Assembly (NCBI GenBank): GCA_016718805.1
Contig: JADKCP010000001.1
Location: forward strand, 1,290,001 to 1,354,000
DNA length: 64,000 nucleotides
DNA from: Bacteroidota bacterium
GTDB taxonomy: Bacteria; Bacteroidota; Bacteroidia; UBA4408
Reading direction: 5' to 3'
Notes under the pieces: generated by a model
The model's input: the letters and a program-made list of their open reading frames with translations, nothing else
Told to the model about the DNA's origin: nothing
The model's database searches: none
Shown: positions 27,509 through 36,548 of the stretch, in pieces
How the letters are laid out: the number at the start of each line of letters is the position of its first letter
Position numbering within the stretch: position 1 is the stretch's first letter
Translations under genes and position numbers: made by a program

Positions 27509-27665
27509 TCTGCATGACTTGCGCGAGTGAGTGCAATTGATTATGTTAAAGGTAAAGGTTATTTATCAATTGAATTACTACATTGAATTAGCTTGTATTG
27601 GTCTCCGATTAAAATTTTTATTGATTAAAACACCCCTGGTCTGAATGACTGGCGCGAGTGAGGAT

Positions 27666-28112
27666 TTATTTCAATCCAATTTTTTCTCTCAGTTCTTTAA
27701 TACTCATTTCTAAAAGGGGCTCATAATCGAAATTGTGATACAAATTTGTTTTGGTTTTCAATCCACGATTAAAAGCTTTAATTACAGCTTTTGGATACAA
27801 AATTAATCCTACCATTACCGCCCCAAAATTTAAAAACCAGGCGACATAATATTTTTCACAACCTGTAGCTATTTCCCATGCTCCAATTTCAGCTTCACCT
27901 TTCCAATTGGCTGCATAGCCTGTAAGTACATGGTGTATGTCGTGAAAGCGGGCAACTTTTACTCGAGATGGAATATTGGGTAAGTTGATTGGAAAACTTC
28001 CAACTTTAATTGAAAATTTTTTTGCAGTGTAAGCATCTTTTGGAATTTGGAAACGCTCGAACAATTCAATCAAAGCTTCTTTAATTTTACTGTCTTCATT
28101 ATATACTTCCAT
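27666..28112 (-). CDS. Coq4-like protein
   Basis: A 148-residue protein with the motif HDIHHVLTGY followed by WKGE, which matches exactly the HDxxH-(x)11-E signature of the Coq4 family. In mitochondria and proteobacteria, Coq4 binds a metal and acts in ubiquinone ring modification. Bacteroidota normally make menaquinone, so this is probably a family member with another role. The rest is helical with one hydrophobic stretch (YVAWFLNFGAVMVGLILYP). It stands alone; the ORF ends four bases from repeat element copy C. Confidence 0.7.
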   Translation of the reverse strand: MEVYNEDSKIKEALIELFERFQIPKDAYTAKKFSIKVGSFPINLPNIPSRVKVARFHDIHHVLTGYAANWKGEAEIGAWEIATGCEKYYVAWFLNFGAVMVGLILYPKAVIKAFNRGLKTKTNLYHNFDYEPLLEMSIKELREKIGLK

Positions 28113-28846
28113 TTTTTCGAATGCTAAAATTTATTGCATCATTTTATTTAGTGTTAGCATATTTCAATTTAGTTTCAATTGAAATTGCTACTAGATATAT
28201 ACTATTTGGCGAACAATTTATCCTTAAAAAAGCACCGAATTGTGAACTTAAATGAAGTATAAATACGAAGTAAAATTAAGCAAATAAATTCCGAATATTG
28301 ATTCATTGCACTTATCCATAGCAGGTAATTATTATTAACTAAAGTGGATAGACTTGCGAATAAAATGCTTGCCTTTACATGCTGTAAGTGAATAGCGGCC
28401 AATTGATTAAACAATGAGCCTTTTAAAAAATGAGTAAATATTCAAAGGCAGTTTAATTCCTTTTCTTTGAGAGTAAATAGTATTTCGTCAAAGTTTTAAA
28501 TAATTCAACACTGATAATACCATTGCAAACTAATTCAATTTGCCGGTTGTAATTGTTGCTTTGTTAATACCTATTTATAAGCAATTTCAGCCTTTTTCAA
28601 TTCTTTTATATAAAAGTGTTTAATGCTATTTAGAGCCACAGTAAACAAAAATCAATATGCCAATTCAATTTGTGTTTTTAATTTAGTACTGTTTCGTTGT
28701 ATTAATGTAGCAACATAACTGTATCATAATTTGCGGTTAGCTTTTTTTAACTCATATTTACAATTGCTTATCTGAATAATTTCGGTTTATAGGTATTAAA
28801 TTCATAATCATGGCTGTTTTGTGAGTAGTTCAAAAATTCAAATTTT
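28113..28846. other. 734-bp AT-rich intergenic region
   Basis: No supported gene, RNA or repeat. A 70-codon frame on the minus strand at 28202-28414 has no homology signal I recognise and low complexity. The region presumably holds divergent promoters for the Coq4-like gene and the MFS transporter, but I could not assign them. Confidence 0.4.
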
Positions 28847-30205
28847 ATGAAACAAAATAAAATAGTACTAATACCCTCACTTAGCGAAAATTCCTTTCTG
28901 CGTTATTTTAATTTCATTGCCTTATATTTTGCACAAGGTATTCCTGAGGGAATGCTAGCCTTTGGTATACCGGCATGGATGGCTATGAACGGAAAATCGC
29001 CGGCCGAAATCGCCAATTTTACAATCGTAGTGGTACTACCTTGGAGCTTTAAAATAATTGTAGCACCACTCATCGACCGATACACGTATTTGTCGATGGG
29101 GCGCAAACGGCCTTGGGTAATAATAGGGCAATTAGGACTGGTATTAAGTTTTGCATATATGGCCTATATACCTGATCCGTTAAACAACCTTAATCAATTT
29201 ATGCTGGCTGGTTTTATTGTTTCCTTTTTTGGAGCCTTTCAGGATGTCGCAACCGATGGTATGGCAGTGGATATAATTCCAGCCGAACAGCAAGCAAAAA
29301 CAAATAATTTAATGTGGGGTAGCAAAATCTGTGGTATATCCATTTCACTCGCATTGGGTAGTTGGATATTAAATAAATACGGATATACTACTGCTATACT
29401 TACACTTTCAGCAATTATCTCTTGCATTATGTTTGTTCCAATATTGCTGCGTGAGCGAAATGGCGAAAAAATACTTCCTTGGACGCAAGGTAAAGCTGCA
29501 CCCGAAGCCGAAATGTTTCAACTCGAAAATTGGAGAGAAATTTTTAAGGCGCTGTATTCAGTTTTTACTTTGCGAAATTCACTTTTAATTGCCGGGGTAT
29601 TGTTTGTCAGCCAAGGGGCTTTTAAATTTCTAGGTACCTTACTACCTGTTTTTACAGTAAAAGTATTAGAATGGACCAACGTTGAATACGCCCAATATTA
29701 TGCAAGTGCCAAGTTAATAGGAGGCATAAGTGGAATGCTTCTAGGAGGTATTTTAATTGACAAGTTCGGGAAAAAGCGAATGCTATTTATTTACTTTTTT
29801 TGCTTGATTTTACTGGTTTCATTTCTGTCGCTTAATAAAGCATATTGGGCTAACAAGTCAATTATCTATTCTTTTATGATTTTGTACAATACTTTTTATA
29901 CCTTTTCGAGTATAGGTTTGTTTGCAATAGCCATGCAGTGTTGCTGGCGCAAGGTATCGGCCAGTCAATTTACTTTGTACATGACAATTGCAAACTTAGG
30001 TCAAATGAGTTTTGCTGCACTAATTAATCCCATCAGTTCAACTTTCAACTGGCAAATAAGCCTACTGTTTTTCGCCTTCTTCTTAGTGTTAGCAGGCTTT
30101 ATTCTTTATTTCTTAGATATTGAAAAGCAAATTGAATTAGTGGCAGAATTGGAACTAAAGGACATTGAAATTAAATCGAATGTATTAAGTATATCGAACC
30201 ATTAA
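28847..30205 (+). CDS. MFS transporter, AmpG/SLC33-like
   Basis: A 452-residue inner-membrane carrier with about 12 hydrophobic helices in two bundles. The first loop motif is PLIDRYTYLSMGRKRPWVI and the corresponding C-terminal loop has GGILIDKFGKKRML, the paired MFS signatures. YFAQGIPEGMLAFGIPAWM and FQDVATDGMAVDI are typical of the AmpG (muropeptide permease)/acetyl-CoA transporter branch. Substrate is uncertain; muropeptide, lipid-linked sugar or CoA-related cargo are all possible. It is not in an obvious operon. Confidence 0.85.
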   Translation: MKQNKIVLIPSLSENSFLRYFNFIALYFAQGIPEGMLAFGIPAWMAMNGKSPAEIANFTIVVVLPWSFKIIVAPLIDRYTYLSMGRKRPWVIIGQLGLVLSFAYMAYIPDPLNNLNQFMLAGFIVSFFGAFQDVATDGMAVDIIPAEQQAKTNNLMWGSKICGISISLALGSWILNKYGYTTAILTLSAIISCIMFVPILLRERNGEKILPWTQGKAAPEAEMFQLENWREIFKALYSVFTLRNSLLIAGVLFVSQGAFKFLGTLLPVFTVKVLEWTNVEYAQYYASAKLIGGISGMLLGGILIDKFGKKRMLFIYFFCLILLVSFLSLNKAYWANKSIIYSFMILYNTFYTFSSIGLFAIAMQCCWRKVSASQFTLYMTIANLGQMSFAALINPISSTFNWQISLLFFAFFLVLAGFILYFLDIEKQIELVAELELKDIEIKSNVLSISNH

Positions 30206-30326
30206 ATTAAAGTACTTTATTAAGATTTATACAATAAGTTTTTTGTTTATCCCAAATTGTACCACACTTTCAATTTATTTTTATAGGTATAGCTTAATCT
30301 GGTATTTGACTTTATAAAACATGAAG

Positions 30327-30456
30327 TTTAACCGCTAAGAACACAAAGTTTGCACTAAGGGCACAATAGCTATTTTTTTAATTAATCCTCTTAGTTTCCA
30401 ATGTGTTTTTCTTTGCCGCCTTTGTAGTTTAAAACCTTTGCTTCTAACTCTTTTGC
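30327..30456. repeat. Dispersed intergenic repeat, copy 2 of 2
   Basis: Aligns throughout with 5983-6110 (shared AAGTTTGC, GTTTTTCTTTG and CTTTG blocks in the same order). Both copies lie in long gaps downstream of membrane-protein genes and read in the same orientation. Confidence 0.6.
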
Positions 30457-30663
30457 TGCATATCTAAAACATAATTTTTTGATTTTATTTTAGGTGCAAA
30501 GCGGAATAGCATTCTTAGCTATTTGTCATTTATTTCATTGCCAATGCTGCTTTCTAAACAAATGTATAAGAGTAAAATCCTCGAGTAATTAGTGGTAGAA
30601 AATACCTAACGCTGTTTCTGTTTTGGCATGGTTTTAGCTAGATGCTCGCGCCTCAAAAAATTG

Positions 30664-30671
30664 TAAATTTG
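30664..30671 (+). promoter_or_regulatory. Bacteroidota-type -7 box for the DUF1573 genes
   Basis: TAAATTTG, a full match to TAnnTTTG, 36 bases before the ATG at 30708. No clear TTG is seen at -33. Confidence 0.45.
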
Positions 30672-30707
30672 TTTGAGATAATGTTAAATTTTAACCGGTT
30701 TTAAAAA

Positions 30708-31187
30708 ATGAAAAAAATTTTACTTCTCAGTTCCATCTTTGCCTTGTTTATTACAAGTGCTATCGCACAGGAAACAGCCAAAGATTTAGCAAAAACAACA
30801 GATGCAATTAATCCCAATGCTGCCGAAATTACCTTTGATCAAGAGGTACACGATTACGGCAACATTAAACAAGGTGCCAATGGTTCGTATGAATTTCGAT
30901 TTAAAAATTCAGGTAAAGAACCACTCATTATTAGCAATGCACAGGGTAGCTGCGGATGTACTGTACCTTCTTGGCCAAAAGAACCAATTCTACCCGGACA
31001 AAGCAATCTTATTAAAGTAACTTACGATACTAAGCGTGTAGGTCCTTTCACAAAAACAGTAACCATTACTTCAAATGCAAAAGTTGCCTCAAAAGTAATT
31101 ACCATCAAAGGGGTAGTTGAAGAAGTTCCGCAAGAAGAAACCTTCCCGGGCAAAAAGGAGAGCGGTGGTCCATTCGAAATGAAATAA
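30708..31187 (+). CDS. DUF1573 domain protein, exported, copy 1
   Basis: A 159-residue protein with a signal peptide (MKKILLLSSIFALFITSAIAQ) and one DUF1573 domain. The domain shows FDQEVHDYGNIKQG, then FKNSGKEPLIISNAQGSCGC and VTYDTKRVGPFTKTVTITSN, an immunoglobulin-like fold of the MSP/ASPM kind. The two cysteines in SCGC are conserved in the family. The function of these small periplasmic or surface proteins is not established. A closely related gene follows 52 bases downstream on the same strand. Confidence 0.88.
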   Translation: MKKILLLSSIFALFITSAIAQETAKDLAKTTDAINPNAAEITFDQEVHDYGNIKQGANGSYEFRFKNSGKEPLIISNAQGSCGCTVPSWPKEPILPGQSNLIKVTYDTKRVGPFTKTVTITSNAKVASKVITIKGVVEEVPQEETFPGKKESGGPFEMK

Positions 31188-31239
31188 TCAAGCAAGTAAA
31201 ATAAATCAACAAAAACAATAACAACTAAAAACAACTAAC

Positions 31240-31701
31240 ATGAAAAAAGTAATCTTATCAATGGCTGTAGTAGTATGCAGCATGTTTGCAGTAAACGCAC
31301 AAGATGCAGTAAAAGCAGCTGAAGCGAATCCCAATGCAGCAGAAATTAGCTTCGTTACCGAAACTATCGATTATGGAACAATTGAGCACAATGCTGACGG
31401 TAACCGTGAATTTAAATTCAAAAATTCTGGTAAAGAGCCTTTAATTATTACCAATTGCCAAGGATCTTGCGGATGTACAGTACCAACTTGGCCAAAAGAG
31501 CCAATTAAGCCAGGTGCAAGCGCTTCAATTAAAGTTCACTATGCTATCGACCGAGTAGGACAATTTGAAAAAACAATTACAGTTACTTCAAATGCTAAAA
31601 CTCCTTCTAAAGTGATTAAAATTAAAGGAGTTGTTAAGCCAGATCCTACACCTGCTGATGCTCCGGTAAAAGATGCTGTTGCTCCAACTGAGTCTCACTA
31701 A
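31240..31701 (+). CDS. DUF1573 domain protein, exported, copy 2
   Basis: Tandem paralogue of the preceding gene: 153 residues, signal peptide MKKVILSMAVVVCSMFAVNAQ, and the same domain order (FVTETIDYGTIEHN, FKNSGKEPLIITNCQGSCGC, VPTWPKEPIKPG). It has an extra cysteine in NCQGSCGC. The C-terminus is rich in Pro, Ala and Asp and probably disordered. A strong terminator follows, so the two genes likely form one transcript. The pair is clearly a duplication; the role is unknown. Confidence 0.88.
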   Translation: MKKVILSMAVVVCSMFAVNAQDAVKAAEANPNAAEISFVTETIDYGTIEHNADGNREFKFKNSGKEPLIITNCQGSCGCTVPTWPKEPIKPGASASIKVHYAIDRVGQFEKTITVTSNAKTPSKVIKIKGVVKPDPTPADAPVKDAVAPTESH

Positions 31702-31756
31702 TTGAAAGGTAAAAATCCAATTTTAATTAGTTAAGATTTTTACAAATTTTATAAAA

Positions 31757-31789
31757 AGCGTCATCGATTGAATTCGATGACGCTTTTTT
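31757..31789 (+). terminator. Intrinsic terminator after the DUF1573 pair
   Basis: A perfect 11-bp stem (AGCGTCATCGA with TCGATGACGCT) with a 6-base loop and a following run of T residues. It ends the DUF1573 transcript. Confidence 0.85.
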
Positions 31790-31819
31790 TTTACCAAGCT
31801 TCCAGATACAATTGTATTC

Positions 31820-31851
31820 TTGTAATTCGCAAGGGTATTTTATTAATTTTG
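31820..31851 (+). promoter_or_regulatory. Bacteroidota promoter of the aminotransferase gene
   Basis: TTG at 31820-31822, then 21 bases, then TAATTTTG at 31844-31851. Both elements and the spacing fit the Bacteroidota consensus. The start codon is 46 bases downstream. Confidence 0.6.
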
Positions 31852-31897
31852 CGACATACAAAATAGAGCATTTATATATTCATTTTATCTCAGCGCC

Positions 31898-33097
31898 GTG
31901 CCAAAAATTTCAATGAAGGGCAATAACATGCCCGCCAGTCCAATTCGTAAATTAGTTCCTTTTGCCGATAAAGCGAAACAAGAAGGTAAAACCATTTACC
32001 ATCTCAACATTGGTCAACCCGATATTGAAACTCCGGAAACCATGTTGAATGCAATCAAAAACTTTTCGCCGAAAGTGGTTGAGTATAGCCACAGCGCAGG
32101 TATTGAAAGTTATCGAAAAAAATTAGCCGGCTATTATAATTCTTTTGGAATTGCAATAACCTACAACGATATACTAATTACTACCGGAGGTTCAGAAGCC
32201 ATTGAAATAGCGATGATGGCTTGTTTAAATCCCGGCGATGAAGTTATAATTCCGGAACCATTTTACGCCAATTATAATGGTTTTTCGTGCCAAGCGGATG
32301 TGGTGGTAAAACCCATTCGTAGCACCATTGAAAGTGGATTTGCACTTCCTCCAATTAGCGAATTTGAGAAAATGATTGGACCTAAAACGAAGGCCATCTT
32401 AATTTGCAATCCAAGCAACCCTACCGGGTATTTATATTCTCGTCAGGAATTAGAATCACTTAAGGAAATTGTTTTAAAGCATGATTTATTTTTGTTTTCG
32501 GATGAGGTATACAAAGAGTTTTGCTACGATAATAAGGAGTATGTTTCAGTAATGCATTTGAGCGGCTTAGAGAACAATGTGATTTTGCTTGATTCCATTT
32601 CAAAACGTTACAGTGCTTGTGGTGCTCGCATAGGGGCACTTATTTGTAAAAACAAGGAAGTAATGGGTGCAGCGTTAAAGTTTGCACAAGCTCGTTTGAG
32701 TCCTCCTACCTTTGGCCAAGTAGCAGCCGAAGCAGCAATTGATACTCCTGCCAGTTATTTTGAAGCCGTTAAAAAGGAATATACCGCACGACGAAATTTT
32801 GTTGTGTCCAGTTTAAATAAAATGGAAGGTGTTTTTTGTCCAATGCCAAGTGGAGCTTTTTACTGCATAGCAAAATTACCAATCGACAATGCGGATGTAT
32901 TTTGTCAGTGGTTACTCGAATCATTTAGTTATCAAAATTCAACAGTAATGCTTGCACCTGCAACCGGTTTTTATTCGACACCCGGCGCCGGTATTAATGA
33001 AGTTCGTATTGCCTATGTGTTGAATTTAGATGCGCTACAAAATGCCATGAAATGCCTCGAAGAAGCTTTGAAAATTTATCCTGGGCGTAAAATATAA
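31898..33097 (+). CDS. PLP-dependent class I/II aminotransferase (aspartate aminotransferase-like)
   Basis: A 399-residue fold-type I aminotransferase. I use the GTG at 31898 because PKISMKGNNMPASPIRKL corresponds to the usual N-terminus of this subfamily; an ATG at 31913 is the alternative. HLNIGQPDIETP binds substrate, CNPSNPTGYLYS and FSDEVYKEF flank the cofactor, and Lys236 in DSISKRYSACGAR forms the Schiff base. The Arg for the alpha-carboxylate is probably in EVRIAYV. Amino-donor specificity (Asp, Ala or aromatic) cannot be read from sequence. It is flanked by terminators and so likely monocistronic. Confidence 0.92.
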   Translation: MPKISMKGNNMPASPIRKLVPFADKAKQEGKTIYHLNIGQPDIETPETMLNAIKNFSPKVVEYSHSAGIESYRKKLAGYYNSFGIAITYNDILITTGGSEAIEIAMMACLNPGDEVIIPEPFYANYNGFSCQADVVVKPIRSTIESGFALPPISEFEKMIGPKTKAILICNPSNPTGYLYSRQELESLKEIVLKHDLFLFSDEVYKEFCYDNKEYVSVMHLSGLENNVILLDSISKRYSACGARIGALICKNKEVMGAALKFAQARLSPPTFGQVAAEAAIDTPASYFEAVKKEYTARRNFVVSSLNKMEGVFCPMPSGAFYCIAKLPIDNADVFCQWLLESFSYQNSTVMLAPATGFYSTPGAGINEVRIAYVLNLDALQNAMKCLEEALKIYPGRKI

Positions 33098-33114
33098 TAG
33101 CTTAATCTATTAAC

Positions 33115-33149
33115 AAAAAAGGAGGATAAATGATTTATCCTCCTTTTTT
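33115..33149 (+). terminator. Intrinsic terminator after the aminotransferase
   Basis: A perfect stem (GGAGGATAAA with TTTATCCTCC, loop TGA) flanked by A6 and T6, so it may act in both directions, although the M42 gene converging from the right ends about 95 bases away. Confidence 0.85.
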
Positions 33150-33242
33150 ATTTTCAATAAAATCGCAAATCTATTCTTAAAATTGAATCTCATTAAAATG
33201 CTTCAAGATTAAGAAGCAGCTTAACTTTCAGTAATGGGTCAT

Positions 33243-34337
33243 TTATTTCAAATAATTGAAATTATGTCCATTCTTAATCACGCGAAGACTTTCATAAATT
33301 AAGCGAATTACATTTTCAACATCTTCTTTGTGAACGGCTTCAACAGTGGTATGCATGTAGCGCAGTGGAAGTGAAATTAACGCAGAGGCAACTCCACCTA
33401 TCGAGTAAGCAAATGCATCTGTATCTGTTCCGGTTGCACGCGAAACAGCAGCACGTTGAAAAGGTATTTTGTTTTTAGTAGCAGCATCAATAATTAATTT
33501 CAGTAGGTTGTTTTGCACAGCCGGTCCTACTGTCAACGATGGCCCTTTTCCACAATGAATATCTCCGCTGGTAATTTTATTCATCATGGGTGTTTGTGTA
33601 TCATGTGTAACATCCGTAACAATAGCCACATTAGGTTTTATACGATGGGTAATCATTTCGGCCCCGCGCAATCCAACTTCTTCTTGTACCGAATTTGTGA
33701 TGTATAAACCAAAGGGTAATTTTATTTTATTTTCATGCAGTAAACGTGCTACCTCCGCAATCATAAATCCTCCAATACGGTTATCTAAAGCTCTACCAAC
33801 ATAGTAGCGGTTATTGAGCACCATAAATTCATCCTCGTAAGTAATTACACAACCCACATGAATTCCTAATTTTTCAACTTCCTCCTTGCTGGTACAACCG
33901 CAATCCAAAAAAATATTTTTAAGTGTAGGAGTTTCTTCCTTGGCAGCGTCTCGTACATGAATAGCCGGCCATCCAAAAACAGCTTTTACAATTCCTTTTT
34001 CAGTATGAATATTTACCCGCTTACTTGGGGCTATTTGATGATCGGAACCGCCATTTCTTTTAAGGTAAATAAATCCATCATTGGTAATGTAATTTACAAA
34101 CCACGAAATTTCATCGGCATGGGCTTCTATCACAACCTTAAACTCAGCTTTCGGATTAATAACACCTACCACAGTTCCATAAGTATCTACAATATGTTCG
34201 TCAACATAAGGTCGAATATAGTTGAGCCATATTTTTTGACCTTCACTTTCGAAGCCCGTTGGTGCTGCATTGTTAATGTATTGTTCTAAAAAGTTAAGTG
34301 AATTTTTTGTTAAAATGGATTGATTTTTCTTGGCCAT
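33243..34337 (-). CDS. M42-family metallo-aminopeptidase
   Basis: Cytosolic dinuclear-metal peptidase of about 364 residues, related to TET/glutamyl aminopeptidases and to proteins often mislabelled cellulase M. I chose the ATG at 34337 (MAKKNQSILTKNSL); a longer frame from 34394 adds unrelated residues. Metal ligands and catalytic residues are in EAHADEISWFV, ALDNRIGGFM, SVQEEVGLRGAE and IVTDVTHD, and a final His in PLRYMHTTVEAVH. It would trim N-terminal residues from small peptides. Confidence 0.92.
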   Translation of the reverse strand: MAKKNQSILTKNSLNFLEQYINNAAPTGFESEGQKIWLNYIRPYVDEHIVDTYGTVVGVINPKAEFKVVIEAHADEISWFVNYITNDGFIYLKRNGGSDHQIAPSKRVNIHTEKGIVKAVFGWPAIHVRDAAKEETPTLKNIFLDCGCTSKEEVEKLGIHVGCVITYEDEFMVLNNRYYVGRALDNRIGGFMIAEVARLLHENKIKLPFGLYITNSVQEEVGLRGAEMITHRIKPNVAIVTDVTHDTQTPMMNKITSGDIHCGKGPSLTVGPAVQNNLLKLIIDAATKNKIPFQRAAVSRATGTDTDAFAYSIGGVASALISLPLRYMHTTVEAVHKEDVENVIRLIYESLRVIKNGHNFNYLK

Positions 34338-34520
34338 GTTCGTTTTCGCTTGTAAATAAAGGTTGAAGTAAAAATTTTTTTTTGCGATTATCAAGTATAA
34401 TCTGAAAAATATTATTCTTTTGGCTACTATTTCAATTGGTTTATTGTTGTATTTTCGAAGCTAGAAATGCGACTAATTACTGTTATTTCGCTTTATTTTC
34501 AACCTTTCTAATTCATTCGT

Positions 34521-36542
34521 ATGTTTCATAAACATTCAATTCTACTTATCTTATTTAGTGTTTTAGTTTATTGCTCATCACTAGTTGCACAAGTAACAAT
34601 GCAACCCGAACATTTGTTTGAATTCAAAAGGCAATCTGAAATTAGCCTTTCACCGGATGGTAAAACTATAGCTTTTGTTATTGAATCAATCAATTTATCT
34701 GAAAACAAAGGCAATAAAGATATTTATGTCCTGTCTGTTAATGGTGGTAATGTTACGCAAATCACTAAAGATGCCGGAAATGAATTTTCACCACAGTGGA
34801 ATTCTGATGGAAGTCGCCTTGGTTACCTCTCAAGTGAAAGTGGAACTGTTCAGTGGTATGAAGTAAATCCGGATGGAAGCAATAAAAAGCAAGTTACATT
34901 TTTTGAAAATGGAATAAATTCTTTTTTGTATACCAAAAGTCTGAATCGGGTTTTGTACTGTGCTGATACTAAAACACGAAACGATGTGCATGACATTTAC
35001 AAGGATGCACCAAAATCTACAGCAATCATTAGCGATGATTTGTTTTACCGAAGCTGGAGTAGTTGGGAAGATAACTTAAATGCTCATTTGTTTTGTGCTG
35101 AATTAAAAAATGGAATAATTGATACAAGCACTGCTATTGATTTACTAGTGAATGAACCTTACGATGTGGAATCCTACGATATAAGCAAGGATGGTAACAA
35201 CATTGCCTACAGTGCAAAGAAAATGACAGGTAAGAATTTTGGCTTAAGCACGAACAACGAAATTTATTTATACAGCCTCAACAATCGCCAAAGTAAGTGT
35301 ATTAGCGAAGGTTTGCCGGGATACGACTTATTTCCAAAATTTTCGCCTTCAGGAAAATATTTAGCGTGGAACAGCATGCTACAAAATGGCAATGAAGCTG
35401 ATGTAAGCAATTTACAACGCTATACTTTTTCAACGCAAAACAGAGAAATAGCAGTTGAGAATTTTGGTGAAACAATTGGTGATTATTGCTGGAGCAAGGA
35501 CGAGAACAGCTTTTATTTCTTAGTAGAACAGGAGGGTTCTATGCAGTTATTTTCGTCCTTACTAAAAGCAAAGAAAGCGATTCAAATAACTAAAGGTTAC
35601 CAGCAATATGCATCTTTAACTTTAACAGGTTCGGAGCTTCTTAGTTTAAAATCTACCTTTAGTATGCCGGATGAGCTTGTTAAAATAAATCTAAAAAATG
35701 GACTCGAGACTCAGCTTACTTTCACCAATAAACCCTTGCTTAATAAGTTAAAGTTTGGTAAAGTGGAAAACAATTGGATTCGCACCAGCGATGGGCAAAA
35801 GGTTCAAACATGGGTGTTTTTTCCTCCCGATTTTAATCCTGCTAAAAAATATCCAACCTTATTATACTGTCAAGGTGGTCCACAAGTTGGCATAACACAA
35901 AGCTTTTCGTATCGATGGAATTTACAGCTGATGTGTGCTCAGGGATACATTGTTGTTGCTCCCAATAGAAGAGGTGTGCCCGGTTTTGGTAAAGCATGGA
36001 AAGATCAGATTAGCGAAGATTATGGAGGCCAATCAATACGTGATTATATTTCAGCAATTGATTCTATCGCTAAGCGGAACTATGTTGATACTGCTAGAAT
36101 AGCTGCTGTGGGAGCGAGCTATGGCGGTTATTCTGTTTATTGGCTTGCAGGACATAATCAAAATCGTCGCTTTAAAAGCTTTATAGCACACTGTGGTTTA
36201 TTTAATTTGGAAAGCTGGTATAGCATGACCGACCAAACTTTTTTTGCCAATCACGAATTGAGTGGAGCCTATTGGAAAGAGCCCAAACTGAAAAGTTATA
36301 GCGAATTTTCGCCTCACTTATTTGTGAAAAACTGGGACACCCCAATCCTTGTAATTCATGGAGAAAAGGACTTTAGAGTGCCTGTTTCTGAAGGCATGCA
36401 AGCTTTTGGCACAGCACAATTAAAGGACATCAAAAGCAGGTTTTTGTATTTTCCCGACGAGGGACATTGGGTGTTAAAGCCACAAAACAGTTTGGTATGG
36501 CACCGCGAATTTTATAGATGGTTGAAAGAAACATTAAACTAA
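34521..36542 (+). CDS. S9-family prolyl-oligopeptidase-like serine peptidase, secreted
   Basis: A 673-residue exported dipeptidyl/acylaminoacyl-peptidase-like enzyme. The first 24 residues (MFHKHSILLILFSVLVYCSS, then LVAQ) are a signal peptide. Residues about 30-380 form a WD40/TolB-like propeller (SPDGKTIAFV, PQWNSDGSRLGYLSS). The C-terminal hydrolase has the nucleophile Ser533 in GASYGGYSVY, an Asp in HGEKDFRVPVSEG and the His in PDEGHWVLKP. It acts in the periplasm on peptides. The DinB-like gene starts six bases after its stop, indicating an operon. Confidence 0.93.
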   Translation: MFHKHSILLILFSVLVYCSSLVAQVTMQPEHLFEFKRQSEISLSPDGKTIAFVIESINLSENKGNKDIYVLSVNGGNVTQITKDAGNEFSPQWNSDGSRLGYLSSESGTVQWYEVNPDGSNKKQVTFFENGINSFLYTKSLNRVLYCADTKTRNDVHDIYKDAPKSTAIISDDLFYRSWSSWEDNLNAHLFCAELKNGIIDTSTAIDLLVNEPYDVESYDISKDGNNIAYSAKKMTGKNFGLSTNNEIYLYSLNNRQSKCISEGLPGYDLFPKFSPSGKYLAWNSMLQNGNEADVSNLQRYTFSTQNREIAVENFGETIGDYCWSKDENSFYFLVEQEGSMQLFSSLLKAKKAIQITKGYQQYASLTLTGSELLSLKSTFSMPDELVKINLKNGLETQLTFTNKPLLNKLKFGKVENNWIRTSDGQKVQTWVFFPPDFNPAKKYPTLLYCQGGPQVGITQSFSYRWNLQLMCAQGYIVVAPNRRGVPGFGKAWKDQISEDYGGQSIRDYISAIDSIAKRNYVDTARIAAVGASYGGYSVYWLAGHNQNRRFKSFIAHCGLFNLESWYSMTDQTFFANHELSGAYWKEPKLKSYSEFSPHLFVKNWDTPILVIHGEKDFRVPVSEGMQAFGTAQLKDIKSRFLYFPDEGHWVLKPQNSLVWHREFYRWLKETLN

Positions 36543-36548
36543 TAAACT

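Larger units (their letters stand above)
26096..27662. repeat. 290-bp element, copy C, split by an insertion sequence
   Basis: The left part (26096-26242) and right part (27509-27662) together rebuild the same element as copies A and B; subtracting the 1266-bp insert and a 9-bp duplication leaves 292 bp. The right terminus differs slightly, reading AACACCCCTGGTCTGAATGA, which resembles the IS end plus its flank. The Coq4-like gene ends four bases beyond it. Confidence 0.7.
30206..30707. other. 502-bp intergenic region containing a dispersed repeat and a promoter
   Basis: There is no gene here. It contains the second copy of the dispersed repeat (30327-30456) and, near its right end, the -7 box of the DUF1573 gene. 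Confidence 0.5.

Noticed and set aside
21810..27662. A CRISPR array suggested by repeated units in the T9SS region.
   Set aside because: Repeats are about 290 bp, only three, and separated by whole genes; there are no short direct repeats with spacers and no cas genes.
28202..28414. A 70-codon minus-strand frame in the gap before the MFS transporter.
   Set aside because: No recognisable features, low complexity and no partner gene.
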